Shown here piece after piece: positions 1 to 9,300 of a stretch of 64,000 nt of DNA. This DNA comes from Ferrimicrobium sp. (GTDB lineage: Bacteria > Actinomycetota > Acidimicrobiia > Acidimicrobiales > Acidimicrobiaceae), in contig NZ_DAHXOI010000008.1 in NCBI RefSeq assembly GCF_027364955.1, positions 55,334-119,333 on the forward strand, in the 5' to 3' direction. Each line of letters starts with the position of its first letter. Position 1 is the stretch's first letter. Below the pieces are notes generated by a model. That model ran no database searches and had not been told where the DNA came from. It worked only from the letters and a program-made list of their open reading frames with translations. Made by a program: the position numbers and the translations under genes.

Positions 1-62
1 TCCGGGCCATTCCCTGTGTTTGGTGAGGTGTTGGCCTGGTGTCGGCACAGAGACGGAGAGAA

Positions 63-383
63 ATGAGCGAAAAGCAGCGGATCAGAATCAGAATCAAGGG
101 TTTTGATCATGAAATTTTGGAGGCGTCGACTCGTCGAATCGTGGACACAGTCACGCGTACCCAGGGCAAGGTTGTCGGTCCCGTGCCGTTGCCGACGGAT
201 ATCCATCGATATACGGTGATCCGCTCGCCGCATAAGTACAAGGATTCCCGTGAGCATTTTGAGATGCGCGTCCATAAGCGGTTGCTTGATATCGTTGATC
301 ATTCTGCAAAAACGGTAGATGCGCTTAAGCGATTGGAGTTGCCGGCAGGGGTCGACATCGAGATCAAAATACAAAACGTGTAA
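63..383 (+). CDS. rpsJ: 30S ribosomal protein S10
   Basis: Small-subunit protein of the 30S head that also acts as the NusE antitermination factor. The 106-aa product begins [20 protein letters not shown] and holds the S10 signature around residues 28-60 ([14 protein letters not shown], then [14 protein letters not shown]). I chose the ATG at 63 because GGAGAG lies just upstream; a GTG at 39 in frame would add eight residues that the family lacks. It heads the S10 operon, but 158 bp separate it from rplC, longer than any other gap before secY, so an internal promoter or processing site there is possible. Any gene upstream is cut by the window edge. Confidence 0.98.
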   Translation: MSEKQRIRIRIKGFDHEILEASTRRIVDTVTRTQGKVVGPVPLPTDIHRYTVIRSPHKYKDSREHFEMRVHKRLLDIVDHSAKTVDALKRLELPAGVDIEIKIQNV

Positions 384-541
384 ATAACCCTGTTGGAGGC
401 CCGGTCGTGGGTGCTGACAGAGTAGTATTAGTTGGTCATTTTGTGTCCGGTTGTGCCTTCATGGGACCCTCCGGCAGTTCTGACCTTTTGGCACCAATGC
501 GCTGCTAAGCGTACGTGCCGTTGCAAAGATTGAAGGAATTC

Positions 542-1189
542 ATGGCTAGTAAAACAGTGGTTGGCGAGAAAATCGGCATGACCCAAATCTGGGTCGACAA
601 CGATCGCGTGGTCCCGGTCACCGTGATTCGCGTCCTTCCTGCGAGGGTCCTGCGCCGCAAGACGGTCGAGCGCGATGGGTATGAGGCTTTGCAGGTAGCG
701 GTCGGGGTGGTACAGCCTTCGCGCTTAACCAAACCGGTGCTCGGGCAGTTCACCTCCAGGGGTGTGGAGCCGGGACGCAGAATCATGGAGTTTCGCCTTG
801 AGGGTTCCGAAGGGATGAGCGTCGGTTCGCAAATCGACGCCTCTGCGATCAGCTCAGGTGATCATGTTGATGTGATCGGCACTAGCCGGGGACATGGTTT
901 TTCGGGTGGCATGAAGCGGCATAACTTCAAGGGCCAGGGAGCTAGCCACGGTAACCACAAAAAGCATCGTGCCCCGGGCTCGATTGGGGCTTGTGCGACG
1001 CCGGCACGCGTCTTTAAAGGTACTCGTATGGCGGGACAGTACGGTAGCGAGCGCACGACGATTTTGAATCTCGAGGTTGTGCGGTCCGAGCCGGACCGTC
1101 AATTGCTGCTGATCAAGGGTGCGGTCCCCGGTCCTCGCGGGGCGATGGTCGTCATCCGCGATACGGTGAAAGGTGGGAAGCGACTATGA
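542..1189 (+). CDS. rplC: 50S ribosomal protein L3
   Basis: Early-assembling large-subunit protein whose loop reaches toward the peptidyl-transferase centre. The 215-aa product starts MASKTVVGEKIGMTQIW; the conserved central loop is visible near residues 125-170 (GHGFSGGMKRHNFKGQGASHG, followed by GSIGACATPARVFKG). The ATG at 542 is preceded by AAGGA at about 533-537; a GTG at 515 in frame would add nine unrelated residues. Its stop overlaps the start of rplD (ATGA), which implies translational coupling. Confidence 0.98.
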   Translation: MASKTVVGEKIGMTQIWVDNDRVVPVTVIRVLPARVLRRKTVERDGYEALQVAVGVVQPSRLTKPVLGQFTSRGVEPGRRIMEFRLEGSEGMSVGSQIDASAISSGDHVDVIGTSRGHGFSGGMKRHNFKGQGASHGNHKKHRAPGSIGACATPARVFKGTRMAGQYGSERTTILNLEVVRSEPDRQLLLIKGAVPGPRGAMVVIRDTVKGGKRL

Positions 1190-1827
1190 CGCTACAGGCA
1201 CGAGTCGTCAGCATTACCGGAGCCATCGAGGGCGAGGTTGAACTCGCTGATGGGATCTTTGATATTCCCACCAACATCGGCTTGCTGCACCAGGTGGTCG
1301 TAGCCGAGGAGGCGAATCGTCGACGGGGTACCCATTCGACGAAAACACGAGCCGAGGTCTCTGGCGGTGGAGCCAAGCCCTTCCGACAGAAGGGTACAGG
1401 CAATGCGAGGCAGGGTTCGACCCGCGCACCGCAATTCACCGGTGGTGGTATTGTTCATGGACCCCGTCCACGCAGCTATGCGCAGGCGACACCCAAGAAG
1501 ATGGTTCGGGCCGCGTTGAAGCAGGCGCTCTCCGACCGGGCTCGCGGGGCGGCAATCTATGTGTTGCGAGGAGCCGTACCGGTCCCCTCAACCAAAGGGG
1601 CCGTTGCGATCGTTCAGGGCGCCGGTCTTGCGGGAAAGAATGTATCGCTGGTTGCATTGCCAAACGAGGACGGCATCGTTCGTAGTTTCCGCAATCTGCC
1701 AGATCTCATGATTGCTACGCCATCTTCCCTGCTGACACGCACGGTTCTCACGAGCGATGTGGTGTTGTTCACGGAGGCGGGTTTGGCGGGCATCGTTGAA
1801 CGTCTTGGTGACAAGGAGAGTGAGTAA
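1186..1827 (+). CDS. rplD: 50S ribosomal protein L4
   Basis: Large-subunit protein lining the exit tunnel; in many bacteria L4 also regulates the S10 operon, although no S10 leader can be seen in this window. The 213-aa product has the tunnel-loop signature at about residues 45-85 (RRGTHSTKTRAEVSGGGAKP, then KGTGNARQGSTRAPQFTGGG). It overlaps rplC by four bases and shares a TAATG junction with rplW, so it sits in a tightly coupled run. Length is normal for the family. Confidence 0.97.
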   Translation: MTLQARVVSITGAIEGEVELADGIFDIPTNIGLLHQVVVAEEANRRRGTHSTKTRAEVSGGGAKPFRQKGTGNARQGSTRAPQFTGGGIVHGPRPRSYAQATPKKMVRAALKQALSDRARGAAIYVLRGAVPVPSTKGAVAIVQGAGLAGKNVSLVALPNEDGIVRSFRNLPDLMIATPSSLLTRTVLTSDVVLFTEAGLAGIVERLGDKESE

Positions 1828-2123
1828 TGCACGCTGGGGATCGTTATCAGGTGTTGCGGCGGCCGTTGGTCTCCGAAAAGAGCTATCAGCTGATGGATAC
1901 CGGTGTGTACACCTTTGAGGTAGATACGGATGCGACCAAGATCGATGTCCGCAAGGCAGTCGAGAAGCTCTTCGAGGTCAAGGTTGCTAAGGTCAACACC
2001 CTGAATCGCAAGGGTAAGTCGACGCGGAACCGTCGCACCGGCAAGGTTAGTTTTCGTCCCGATACCAAAATCGCCTACGTGACACTTCGCGAGGGTTTTG
2101 CTATCGAGTTGTTGCAGAGGTAG
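1827..2123 (+). CDS. rplW: 50S ribosomal protein L23
   Basis: Exit-tunnel rim protein that forms part of the docking site for trigger factor, SRP and SecY. The 98-aa product shows the L23 pattern: RRPLVSEKSYQLMD near the start, VDTDATKIDVRKAVEKLFEV at about 32-51, and a basic loop (RKGKSTRNRRTG) at about 60-72. Start and upstream stop overlap as TAATG. Nothing unusual was seen. Confidence 0.97.
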   Translation: MHAGDRYQVLRRPLVSEKSYQLMDTGVYTFEVDTDATKIDVRKAVEKLFEVKVAKVNTLNRKGKSTRNRRTGKVSFRPDTKIAYVTLREGFAIELLQR

Positions 2124-2129
2124 GTAGTC

Positions 2130-2966
2130 ATGGCGATTCGTAGGCGTAAACCAACGAGCGCGGGACGGCGATTTCAGTCCGTCTCGACGTTTGATGAGAT
2201 CACGAAGAAGGCCCCAGAGAAGTCCCTCTTGCAGCCGAAGGCGAGCACGGGTGGGCGCAACGCCAAGGGTCGCAAGACGGCCCGGCACCGGGGTGGCGGT
2301 CACAAGCAGCAGTATCGGTTGATCGACTTCAAGCGGACCAAGGACGGCGTGCCAGCGACGGTTGCTGCTATTGAGTACGACCCGAACCGCAACGCTCGTA
2401 TTGCATTGTTGCACTATCATGACGGCGAGAAGCGATACATCCTCGCCCCCCGCGGACTCAAGGTTGGTGACAAGGTCCAATCGGGGATTGGTGCGGATAT
2501 CACCGTTGGCAATGCGCTCCCGTTGCGGGCTATTCCCGTCGGGTCGGTGGTACACAACGTTGAGCTCCGCCCTGGACAGGGCGGTAAAATAGCGCGCAGT
2601 GCTGGCATGAGTGTGCAGCTGGTTGGGCGCGATGAAGTCTATGCAACCCTGCGTCTCCCGTCCACTGAGATGCGACGAGTACCGGCTGATGCCCGTGCCA
2701 CCATCGGTGAGGTCGGCAACGCCGAGTACGAGTTGCTCTCGATCGGCAAGGCGGGCCGTAATCGTTGGAAGGGTATCCGACCACAGACGCGTGGCGTAGC
2801 GATGAACCCCGTTGACCACCCGCTTGGTGGTGGTGAAGGGAAGACTTCAGGTGGTCGGCATCCGGTCTCTCCTTGGGGTAAGCCAGAAGGTCGTACCCGT
2901 CGAGCGCATCGAGATTCGGATCAGTTAATTATTCGACGACGTCGCGGTCGCGGAGCCAGGAGATAG
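2130..2966 (+). CDS. rplB: 50S ribosomal protein L2
   Basis: Core 23S rRNA-binding protein near the peptidyl-transferase centre. The 278-aa product has the normal two-domain layout and a basic C-terminal tail ending in a run of arginines. The signature near residue 225 reads [16 protein letters not shown]. In most L2 proteins I know the segment is DHPHGGGEG, so the second histidine is leucine here (codon CTT), while the first, generally regarded as functionally important, is kept. The rest of the C-terminal signature ([13 protein letters not shown]) is intact. The start lies 6 nt after rplW. Confidence 0.98.
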   Translation: MAIRRRKPTSAGRRFQSVSTFDEITKKAPEKSLLQPKASTGGRNAKGRKTARHRGGGHKQQYRLIDFKRTKDGVPATVAAIEYDPNRNARIALLHYHDGEKRYILAPRGLKVGDKVQSGIGADITVGNALPLRAIPVGSVVHNVELRPGQGGKIARSAGMSVQLVGRDEVYATLRLPSTEMRRVPADARATIGEVGNAEYELLSIGKAGRNRWKGIRPQTRGVAMNPVDHPLGGGEGKTSGGRHPVSPWGKPEGRTRRAHRDSDQLIIRRRRGRGARR

Positions 2967-2969
2967 TAG

Positions 2970-3251
2970 ATGCCAAGAAGTTTAAAGAAGGGTCCCTTCG
3001 TCGATGATCATCTCTTGAAGAAAGTGGATGATCTCAACGAGAAGAACGAAAAGCGCGTGATCAAGACATGGTCGCGCCGATCAACGATTATCCCTGACAT
3101 GGTAGGGCACACCATTGCTGTTCATGACGGACGCAAGCATGTTCCGGTCTATGTCACTGAGTCAATGGTGGGACACAAACTGGGTGAGTTCGCGCCGACG
3201 CGGACATTCCGGTATCACGCCGGCCAAGAGAAGACGGCGAGGAGACGATAG
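2970..3251 (+). CDS. rpsS: 30S ribosomal protein S19
   Basis: 30S head protein that works with S13 near the A site. The 93-aa product starts [19 protein letters not shown] and carries [20 protein letters not shown] and [14 protein letters not shown], which are diagnostic for S19. AGGAGA lies upstream of the ATG. The stop overlaps the GTG start of rplV by one base. Confidence 0.98.
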   Translation: MPRSLKKGPFVDDHLLKKVDDLNEKNEKRVIKTWSRRSTIIPDMVGHTIAVHDGRKHVPVYVTESMVGHKLGEFAPTRTFRYHAGQEKTARRR

Positions 3252-4006
3252 TGGCCGAGACGTTGGAGGCGAATCAAGCACGCGCAGTGCTTCGGTATTT
3301 TCGGATGAGTCCTACGAAGGCTCGGCAGGTTCTCGATCTCATTCGCGGCAAGTCGGCCGTAGAAGCGATTCGCGCCCTGTCCTTAGTCAATCGTGAGGCA
3401 AGCGAAGTCGTCGGGAAGTTGTTGGCATCTGCTGTCGCGAATGCGACGGTGCGTTACGGTTTGGGAGCCGATGAGGTGTTTGTCGCTGCAGCGTTCGCTG
3501 ATGAGGGTCCCACCATCAAGCGGTTTCGTCCTCGTGCGCGAGGCCGAGCGACGCGGGTGCGCAAGCGCAGCTGCCACATCACGATCGTGGTAGAAGAGAT
3601 GCCGTTGTCGATGCGACGAGTAGAGGCAGCAAAGAACTCTGGACGGCAGAGCGCCCGTCGTGCCCAACGAGTAGCTTCCTCCCGGGGGACGAACAACGCC
3701 AGCGAGGCGAGTGCGAGGACTCCGAAGGCGGTCGACGCCGCCACCGGCGAGGTCGATGAAGGATCGTTCGCCGACGCTAGCACGGAGATGGTTGACAACT
3801 CCGTTCTCGAAGGCACGGCAGAGGCTCCCCAGGTCAACGGAGAGGTTGCAACCGAGGACAGGGCAGAGGAACTGGTCGTTGAAGCGAACGTGGTTGAAGC
3901 CAGCGCGAGTAATCCGACCGACGAATCGGAGACGGACGCAGTGGTTGGTGCTGAGACAGTGGCCGGCGATGATGAGACGCCAGCAGTAGGACAGGAGGAC
4001 TCGTAA
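3251..4006 (+). CDS. rplV: 50S ribosomal protein L22 with long acidic C-terminal extension
   Basis: Exit-tunnel protein whose beta-hairpin lines the tunnel and is a macrolide-resistance site. Residues about 1-115 are a normal L22 core ([46 protein letters not shown]). From about residue 125 a further ~125 residues follow, rich in Glu, Asp, Ala, Ser and Thr and nearly free of aromatics, ending at a stop next to the rpsC start. The usual L22 is about 110 aa, so this is more than double length. Acidic tails on L22 are known in some Actinobacteria; the role is unknown. The start is a GTG overlapping the rpsS stop. Confidence 0.97.
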   Translation: MAETLEANQARAVLRYFRMSPTKARQVLDLIRGKSAVEAIRALSLVNREASEVVGKLLASAVANATVRYGLGADEVFVAAAFADEGPTIKRFRPRARGRATRVRKRSCHITIVVEEMPLSMRRVEAAKNSGRQSARRAQRVASSRGTNNASEASARTPKAVDAATGEVDEGSFADASTEMVDNSVLEGTAEAPQVNGEVATEDRAEELVVEANVVEASASNPTDESETDAVVGAETVAGDDETPAVGQEDS

Positions 4007-4890
4007 TGGGTCAAAAGATACACCCGTATGGGTTTCGTCTGGGTGTCACCACTGATTGGAAGTCGCGTTGGTACGCCGACAAGGACTATCAAAAGTGGGT
4101 CATCGAGGATTACAAGATCCGGTCTTGGCTGCAGCGCGAGCTCGCGACGGCGGCGGTCTCTCGGATCGATATCGAACGTACGCGCGATCGTCTAAAGGTC
4201 GATATCCACACGGCTCGGCCTGGCATCGTCATCGGAAAGAAGGGTTCGGAGGTCGATCGTCTCCGCAAGGCGCTTGAGAAGTTAACGAGTTATCCACGAG
4301 TACAGCTCAATGTCGAGGAGGTACGTAATCCTGAGCTCGATGCGACCCTCGTCGCTCAGAGCATCGCGGACCAGATATCCCGTCGAGTGAGCTTCCGCCG
4401 GGCCATGAAACGGTCGATTCAGATCGTGATGAAAGAAGGCGGCAAGGGTGTAACGGTGCAATGTTCGGGTCGCCTCGGCGGCTCTGAGATGGCTCGCCGT
4501 GAGACCCACCGCGAAGGCCGGGTCCCACGACATACCTTGCGTGCGGATATCGATTATGGCTTACGAGAGGCGCATACCAACTCCGGCACGGTCGGTGTGA
4601 AGGTATGGATCTACCGTGGGGATATCGTCCCGTACCAGGTGGCAGTGGCGAGTGCAGCTCGTCCCAGTCTTCCCGACCGTCCTCGACGGATTATCACCGC
4701 GGGTGGTGGACGACGGCGCGCTGCCGAGGAGACAGTGGTCGAGGAGTTGGTCTCTGCCCCGACGGCGTTGTTGGAGGAGCCAGTTGTGCCAGAGGAGCTC
4801 GAACGTCTCTTGGCTGAAGAGGAAGACATCGAACGCCGCACCAAGGATGAGGGGCATGAGGCTCCGCATTTCAAGAAGGAGGTGGATTAG
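4006..4890 (+). CDS. rpsC: 30S ribosomal protein S3 with charged C-terminal tail
   Basis: 30S protein at the mRNA entry channel with helicase activity. The 294-aa product starts [14 protein letters not shown]; the KH domain lies at about residues 40-110 with the GxxG-type loop [15 protein letters not shown], and the C-terminal domain contains [14 protein letters not shown] and RADIDYG. After about residue 215 there is a ~75-aa tail, first basic ([10 protein letters not shown]) and then strongly acidic ([15 protein letters not shown]). Standard S3 is about 210-235 aa. The tail resembles the one on the adjacent L22 in composition but not in sequence. Confidence 0.97.
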   Translation: MGQKIHPYGFRLGVTTDWKSRWYADKDYQKWVIEDYKIRSWLQRELATAAVSRIDIERTRDRLKVDIHTARPGIVIGKKGSEVDRLRKALEKLTSYPRVQLNVEEVRNPELDATLVAQSIADQISRRVSFRRAMKRSIQIVMKEGGKGVTVQCSGRLGGSEMARRETHREGRVPRHTLRADIDYGLREAHTNSGTVGVKVWIYRGDIVPYQVAVASAARPSLPDRPRRIITAGGGRRRAAEETVVEELVSAPTALLEEPVVPEELERLLAEEEDIERRTKDEGHEAPHFKKEVD

Positions 4891-4893
4891 TCG

Positions 4894-5328
4894 ATGCTGA
4901 TGCCCCGCAAGGTGAAACACCGCAAGACCCATCGCGGTCGACTGACCGGCAAGGCCAAGGGAGGAACCGAGGTCAGCTTTGGGCGCTACGGTATTCAGGC
5001 GCTTGAGCCTGGTTGGATCACGGCTCGCCAGATTGAGGCTGCTCGTGTTGCGATGACCCGCCACGTACGCCGTGGTGGAAAGGTCTGGATTCGCGTCTTT
5101 CCGGATAAGCCGGTCACGAAGAAACCGGCTGAGACGCGCATGGGTTCGGGTAAAGGTAATCCAGAGTTTTGGGTGGCGGTTGTTCGCCCTGGCAAGATCC
5201 TCTTCGAACTCGATGGAGTGAGTGAGGAACTCGGACGCGAGGCGATGGAGCGAGCGATCCAAAAGCTCCCGATTAAGGCGCGTTTTGTTATCAAAGAGGG
5301 CGTGGAGTCGATTGGTGGAACGCGATGA
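4894..5328 (+). CDS. rplP: 50S ribosomal protein L16
   Basis: Large-subunit protein at the A-site tRNA elbow. The 144-aa product begins [20 protein letters not shown] and has [20 protein letters not shown] and [16 protein letters not shown], all diagnostic. AAGGAGG at about 4877-4883 precedes the ATG. The stop overlaps rpmC as ATGA. Confidence 0.98.
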   Translation: MLMPRKVKHRKTHRGRLTGKAKGGTEVSFGRYGIQALEPGWITARQIEAARVAMTRHVRRGGKVWIRVFPDKPVTKKPAETRMGSGKGNPEFWVAVVRPGKILFELDGVSEELGREAMERAIQKLPIKARFVIKEGVESIGGTR

Positions 5329-5534
5329 CAAAGGCGATTGAGTATCGAGAAATGCTCGATGACGAGTTGTTAGTTAAGCTTGGCGAGACGAAGGAAGAAC
5401 TCTTTCGGCATCGCTTTGCTATTGCCTCCGCACAGGGCACCGATACCGCAAAACTCGGTGCACTGCGCAAGGAGCTTGCGCGTATCGAGACCGTTTTGAG
5501 TGAGCGACGGATCGTCGCCCGAGGAGGAAAGTGA
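5325..5534 (+). CDS. rpmC: 50S ribosomal protein L29
   Basis: Small helical exit-site protein that contributes to the trigger factor and SRP platform. The 69-aa product has the two-helix L29 pattern: [32 protein letters not shown], and [18 protein letters not shown]. It overlaps rplP by 4 nt at its start and rpsQ by 1 nt at its stop (TGATG). Confidence 0.95.
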   Translation: MTKAIEYREMLDDELLVKLGETKEELFRHRFAIASAQGTDTAKLGALRKELARIETVLSERRIVARGGK

Positions 5535-5803
5535 TGAGCGAGTCGCACGAAGAGCGCCCGCAACGTAAAGTTCGCGAGGGCGTAGTGGCCTCAGAGGCGA
5601 TGGATCAAACCATTGTGGTGCTCGTGAACCAGCGGGTGCGCCACCCACGCTACATGCGTACGATCTCCAAGACCAAACGGCTGTATGCACATGATGTGAA
5701 TAATGATGCCCATGTGGGGGATACTGTTGAGATCGAAGAGACCCGGCCTCTGTCGAAGCTCAAGCGTTGGAGGTTGGTCCGAGTAGTGGAGCGTGCAAGA
5801 TGA
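5534..5803 (+). CDS. rpsQ: 30S ribosomal protein S17
   Basis: Primary 16S rRNA-binding protein with an OB fold. The 89-aa product contains [16 protein letters not shown] and [19 protein letters not shown], then [18 protein letters not shown], all typical of S17. GAGGAGG at 5521-5527 favours the ATG at 5534; an in-frame GTG directly before it would give one extra Met. The stop overlaps rplN as ATGA. Confidence 0.97.
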   Translation: MSESHEERPQRKVREGVVASEAMDQTIVVLVNQRVRHPRYMRTISKTKRLYAHDVNNDAHVGDTVEIEETRPLSKLKRWRLVRVVERAR

Positions 5804-6168
5804 TCCAGCAGGAGAGTCGTCTACGAGTGGCGGATAATTCCGGTGCTCGAGAGGTACTGTGCATTCGAGTCCTCGGCGGTAGCCGTCGTCGGTATGCCGG
5901 TATTGGTGATGTGTTTATCGCCACGGTCAAGGATGCGTTGCCAGGAGCAGGTGTCAAGCGTGGGGATGTTGTCAAGTGTGTGGTGGTGCGCACCCGTAAG
6001 GAGTCTCGCCGCGCGGATGGAAGCTACATACGGTTCGATGATAATGCTGCGGTCTTGATCAACGATCAGATGCAGCCTCGTGGTACGCGTATCTTCGGCC
6101 CCGTCGGTCGTGAGCTCCGCGATAAGCGGTTCATGCGTATCGTTTCTTTGGCACCGGAGGTGTTGTAA
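5800..6168 (+). CDS. rplN: 50S ribosomal protein L14
   Basis: Large-subunit protein at the subunit interface (bridge B8), also the binding site of the silencing factor RsfS. The 122-aa product starts [20 protein letters not shown] and keeps [14 protein letters not shown] and the closing [23 protein letters not shown] region. I chose the ATG at 5800, overlapping the rpsQ stop by 4 nt; an upstream GTG at 5767 would add 11 residues that L14 proteins lack. Confidence 0.98.
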   Translation: MIQQESRLRVADNSGAREVLCIRVLGGSRRRYAGIGDVFIATVKDALPGAGVKRGDVVKCVVVRTRKESRRADGSYIRFDDNAAVLINDQMQPRGTRIFGPVGRELRDKRFMRIVSLAPEVL

Positions 6169-6473
6169 TGCGATTGAAGAGTGGAGATAGGGTACGCGTG
6201 CTCTCTGGTAAAGACCGCGGCTCTGAGGGTCAGGTTTTGAAGGCGTTCCCTCAGGAGCGTAAGGTGCTGGTCGAGGGGGTTCACGTGGTGCAACGCCATA
6301 CCAAGGCTCGCGACGCTACCACTCCGGGTGGGATCATCGAAAAGTCCTTGCCGATCGATGCCTCCAATGTGGCGGTGATCTGTTCGTCGTGTGGTCCAAC
6401 CCGCATCAGTATGGATGTTGATGAGTTTGGCAAGCGGTTTCGCGTATGCAGGAAGTGCAGGACGGCGCTATGA
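6168..6473 (+). CDS. rplX: 50S ribosomal protein L24
   Basis: Assembly-initiator protein of the 50S subunit. The 101-aa product has an N-terminal KOW motif ([20 protein letters not shown]) and the central [13 protein letters not shown], followed by [18 protein letters not shown]. The C-terminal third has four cysteines in CSSCGPTR and CRKCRTAL, a possible zinc ribbon seen in many non-proteobacterial L24 proteins. Junctions are TAATG with rplN and ATGA with rplE. Confidence 0.97.
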   Translation: MRLKSGDRVRVLSGKDRGSEGQVLKAFPQERKVLVEGVHVVQRHTKARDATTPGGIIEKSLPIDASNVAVICSSCGPTRISMDVDEFGKRFRVCRKCRTAL

Positions 6474-7039
6474 CGACTACCGTAACACCGAGACCTCGAC
6501 TCAAGGTCCGATATGACCAGGAGATACGAGCTCAGCTGTTCGAGACCTTGGGCGTTGGCAACGTTCACCAAGTTCCTACCCTCGACAAAATTGTCGTCAA
6601 CATGGGGGTTGGCCGGGCTACTCAGCAGCAGTCGCTCCTCGAGGGAGCCATTCGCGACCTAGAGACGATTACCGGACAAAAACCGGCAACTCGTCGCGCC
6701 CGGAAGTCGATTGCCGCTTTCAAACTACGCGAGGGCATGCCGATCGGCGCGATGGTGACGTTGCGGGGTGACCGGATGTGGGAGTTCTTCGACCGGTTGG
6801 TCGCCATAGCGATTCCTAGGATCCGCGACTTCCGGGGGTTGAACCCGCGTTCCTTCGATGGTCATGGCAACTACTCCTTTGGGGTGAATGAACAACTGAT
6901 TTTCCCAGAGATTGATTACGACAAGATTGATGCCACCCGTGGCATGGATATCACTATTGTCACGACAGCGGAGTCGGATGCACAGGGCAAAGCCTTGCTT
7001 CTTGCTTTTGGCTTCCCATTCCGGAAGGAAGGTTTGTAA
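6470..7039 (+). CDS. rplE: 50S ribosomal protein L5
   Basis: 5S rRNA-binding protein of the central protuberance. The 189-aa product has [14 protein letters not shown] at about 34-47, [20 protein letters not shown] at about 70-89, and [21 protein letters not shown] near 140. The ATG at 6470 overlaps the rplX stop; an in-frame ATG at 6446 lies inside rplX and would add eight non-conserved residues. No gap separates it from rpsN. Confidence 0.97.
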   Translation: MTTTVTPRPRLKVRYDQEIRAQLFETLGVGNVHQVPTLDKIVVNMGVGRATQQQSLLEGAIRDLETITGQKPATRRARKSIAAFKLREGMPIGAMVTLRGDRMWEFFDRLVAIAIPRIRDFRGLNPRSFDGHGNYSFGVNEQLIFPEIDYDKIDATRGMDITIVTTAESDAQGKALLLAFGFPFRKEGL

Positions 7040-7225
7040 ATGGCAACCAAAGCGCTGATTGCGAAGTCCAATCGCCGTCCCAAATATCGAGTTCGTGCCT
7101 ACACGCGATGCCAGCGGTGTGGACGTCCCCATGCGGTCTACCGGAAGTTTGGGCTCTGCAGGATCTGCCTGAGAGAGATGGCGCACCTGGGGGAGATCCC
7201 TGGCGTGACGAAGGCCAGTTGGTAG
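7040..7225 (+). CDS. rpsN: 30S ribosomal protein S14, zinc-binding type (type Z)
   Basis: Small 30S head protein. The 61-aa length and two CxxC pairs (CQRCGRPH at about 24-27 and CRICLRE at about 40-43) mark the short zinc-dependent form (C+). The longer zinc-free S14 paralogue used under zinc limitation is not in this window. It starts immediately after the rplE stop. Confidence 0.97.
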   Translation: MATKALIAKSNRRPKYRVRAYTRCQRCGRPHAVYRKFGLCRICLREMAHLGEIPGVTKASW

Positions 7226-7235
7226 GAGGTTAGCC

Positions 7236-7646
7236 ATGAGTATGACTGATCCAATCGCTGATATGTTGACTCGAATTCGTAATGCGACTCGGGTCCGGCA
7301 TGAGGTAGTCCGTATGCCCGGTTCAAAGATTAAGACGGAGTTGGCGCGCATCCTTCAAGAGGAGGGGTATATCGACTCTTTCGCCGTTGCGCCAGCAGCA
7401 GCTGGCCCAGGGACCGTGCTCGAGATCCAGCTGCGTTACGTAGGGTCACGGCGACGTGATAGTGCTATCAATGGCATTACCCGCGTCTCCAAGCCTGGCC
7501 TTCGTGTCTATACGCAGGCTGCTTCGATCCAGCGAGTTTTTGGCGGTATGGGCGTGGCGGTGTTGTCCACCTCGCACGGATTGATGACTGATCGCGACGC
7601 TCGCAAGGCTGGTGTCGGTGGCGAAGTCATCTGTCATGTCTGGTAG
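7236..7646 (+). CDS. rpsH: 30S ribosomal protein S8
   Basis: 16S rRNA central-domain binding protein; in E. coli it represses the spc operon. The 136-aa product starts MSMTDPIADMLTRIRNATR and ends with the S8 signature STSHGLMTDRDARKAGVGGE near residue 110-130. TAGGAGG at about 7223-7229 precedes the ATG at 7236; the second ATG at 7242 is the usual family start and is an alternative. Confidence 0.97.
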   Translation: MSMTDPIADMLTRIRNATRVRHEVVRMPGSKIKTELARILQEEGYIDSFAVAPAAAGPGTVLEIQLRYVGSRRRDSAINGITRVSKPGLRVYTQAASIQRVFGGMGVAVLSTSHGLMTDRDARKAGVGGEVICHVW

Positions 7647-7658
7647 AGGAGTTAAAGA

Positions 7659-8198
7659 GTGTCACGAATAGGTAAGCAACCTATCGTTCTTCCCGATGGA
7701 GTGACGATCACCGTTGAGGGTACGAAGGTCAAGGTCGACGGACCGAAGGGGACGTTGGAGCGCGAGATGCCGCCGATGGTCACCGTTGCACTCGATGAGC
7801 GCACGGTGAACGTAGGTCGAGTCGATGACTCGCGACAGGCACGGGCTATGCACGGGTTGTCGCGGACGTTGGTCAACAATATGGTGGTTGGCGTGAGTGA
7901 GGGATACCGTAAACAGCTCGAGATCGTTGGCGTTGGGTATCGTGCGCAGTTGCGCTCGCCCGGTGAGGTTGAACTTGCTCTCGGATTCTCTCATCCGGTC
8001 ATCGTCAAGGCTCCTGAGGGCATTGGTTTTGAGGCGCCCTCGCCGACCCGTCTGGTGGTGCAGGGGGTTGACAAGGAGCTGGTCGGACAAGTTGCGGCCA
8101 ACATTCGGAAAATTCGCAAACCGGAGCCCTACAAGGGTAAGGGTGTGCGGTACGAGGGTGAGAAGGTTGTGCGCAAAGTTGGAAAGGCTGGGAAGTAG
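7659..8198 (+). CDS. rplF: 50S ribosomal protein L6
   Basis: Two-domain protein near the sarcin-ricin loop. The 179-aa product begins with GTG (SRIGKQPIVLPDGVTITVEG) and closes with the L6 signature KIRKPEPYKGKGVRYEGEKV. GAGGAG lies 7 nt upstream. Length and both repeats of the fold are normal. Confidence 0.97.
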   Translation: MSRIGKQPIVLPDGVTITVEGTKVKVDGPKGTLEREMPPMVTVALDERTVNVGRVDDSRQARAMHGLSRTLVNNMVVGVSEGYRKQLEIVGVGYRAQLRSPGEVELALGFSHPVIVKAPEGIGFEAPSPTRLVVQGVDKELVGQVAANIRKIRKPEPYKGKGVRYEGEKVVRKVGKAGK

Positions 8199-8204
8199 GT
8201 AGCG

Positions 8205-8564
8205 ATGTCAATAGACCAATCCCATAGTCGGCAGAAGCGGCGTCACCAACGGGTGCGTCGTAAGGTTGTCGGTTCGCCAGAGCGACCACGGTTGGCGGTG
8301 TACCGTTCTAATAAGCACATGTTCGCACAGTTGATCGATGATAGTCAAGGGGTGACTCTCGTCGCTGCCTCCACCCTTGAGGCCGACTTTGCCGGCAGCT
8401 CGACCGGTAACTGCGAAGCGGCGATCAAGGTCGGTAAGGTCATCGCCGAGCGGGCAGTCGCGCACGGGGTAACACAGGTTGTTTTTGATCGTGGTGGTTT
8501 TCAGTATCACGGTCGGGTTGCTGCGCTTGCGGATGCCGCACGCGAGGCGGGACTGGAGTTTTAG
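8205..8564 (+). CDS. rplR: 50S ribosomal protein L18
   Basis: 5S rRNA-binding protein of the central protuberance. The 119-aa product has [20 protein letters not shown] near the N-terminus, then [14 protein letters not shown], and the C-terminal [32 protein letters not shown] ending (segments read separately). It abuts rpsE with no spacer. Confidence 0.97.
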   Translation: MSIDQSHSRQKRRHQRVRRKVVGSPERPRLAVYRSNKHMFAQLIDDSQGVTLVAASTLEADFAGSSTGNCEAAIKVGKVIAERAVAHGVTQVVFDRGGFQYHGRVAALADAAREAGLEF

Positions 8565-9107
8565 ATGGCCGAAAGCCAGTATGAAGATCGCACCATCAAG
8601 GTCAATCGAGTATCAAAGGTCGTCAAGGGTGGCCGTAGATTCTCCTTCACGGCGTTGATGGTCGTGGGTGATGGCAATGGACGGGTTGGCATCGGTTATG
8701 GGAAGGCCAAAGAGGCGAGCATCGCCGTACAAAAGGGCACCGAAGAGGCACGTCGTAAGCTGATTTCCGTGCCGCTCGCTGGTACAACGATTCCTCACCC
8801 AATCATTGGACGGGCTGGCGCAGGGCGGGTGCTCTTAAAGCCAGCGGCTCCAGGTACCGGCGTGATTGCTGGTGGGGCGGCGCGTCAGATTTTAGAGATG
8901 GCAGGGATCACCGACGTACTTGCGAAGTCGCTCGGCTCCTCCAACGGTATCAACGTTGCTCACGCCACGATGGATGGCCTGGCCCACCTACTGAGTCCCG
9001 ATCAGGTCGCTAAGGCCCGCGGGAAGTATCCGGATCAGATCGCTCCAAAGGGCATGCTCGCTTCGTATGAAGAGCGTAAGCGTCAACAGGAGGCGTCACA
9101 TGGCTAA
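8565..9107 (+). CDS. rpsE: 30S ribosomal protein S5
   Basis: Decoding-fidelity protein (ram and spectinomycin-resistance site in E. coli). The 180-aa product has [20 protein letters not shown] at about 14-33, [12 protein letters not shown], and [19 protein letters not shown] in the C-terminal domain. Its last 8 nt overlap the start of rpmD. Confidence 0.98.
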   Translation: MAESQYEDRTIKVNRVSKVVKGGRRFSFTALMVVGDGNGRVGIGYGKAKEASIAVQKGTEEARRKLISVPLAGTTIPHPIIGRAGAGRVLLKPAAPGTGVIAGGAARQILEMAGITDVLAKSLGSSNGINVAHATMDGLAHLLSPDQVAKARGKYPDQIAPKGMLASYEERKRQQEASHG

Positions 9108-9300
9108 GGTAACGAGTGAAAAGCAACTGCGGGTGCGTCAAGTGCGCTCCTTGATTGGTTCCAAGCCGATCCATAAGGGGACGCTGCGTGCACTCGGACT
9201 CGGTCGTATTGGGAGAGAGCATGTGCTTCCCGACCGCCCCGAGATCCGCGGTATGTTGCGCAACGTACGTCACTTGGTAGTGGTCGAGGAGATTCAATGA
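9100..9300 (+). CDS. rpmD: 50S ribosomal protein L30
   Basis: Small 50S protein. The 66-aa product starts [20 protein letters not shown] and contains [13 protein letters not shown] and the closing [14 protein letters not shown], matching bacterial L30. The ATG at 9100 lies inside the end of rpsE; an earlier in-frame ATG at 9067 would add 11 residues read from rpsE codons and is unlikely. It overlaps rplO by 4 nt. Confidence 0.95.
   Translation: MAKVTSEKQLRVRQVRSLIGSKPIHKGTLRALGLGRIGREHVLPDRPEIRGMLRNVRHLVVVEEIQ

Noticed and set aside
1614..2819. Long open minus-strand frame (401 codons) opposite rplD-rplW-rplB
   Set aside because: It is antisense to three certain ribosomal genes, has no recognisable domain, and open antisense frames are common at this GC content.
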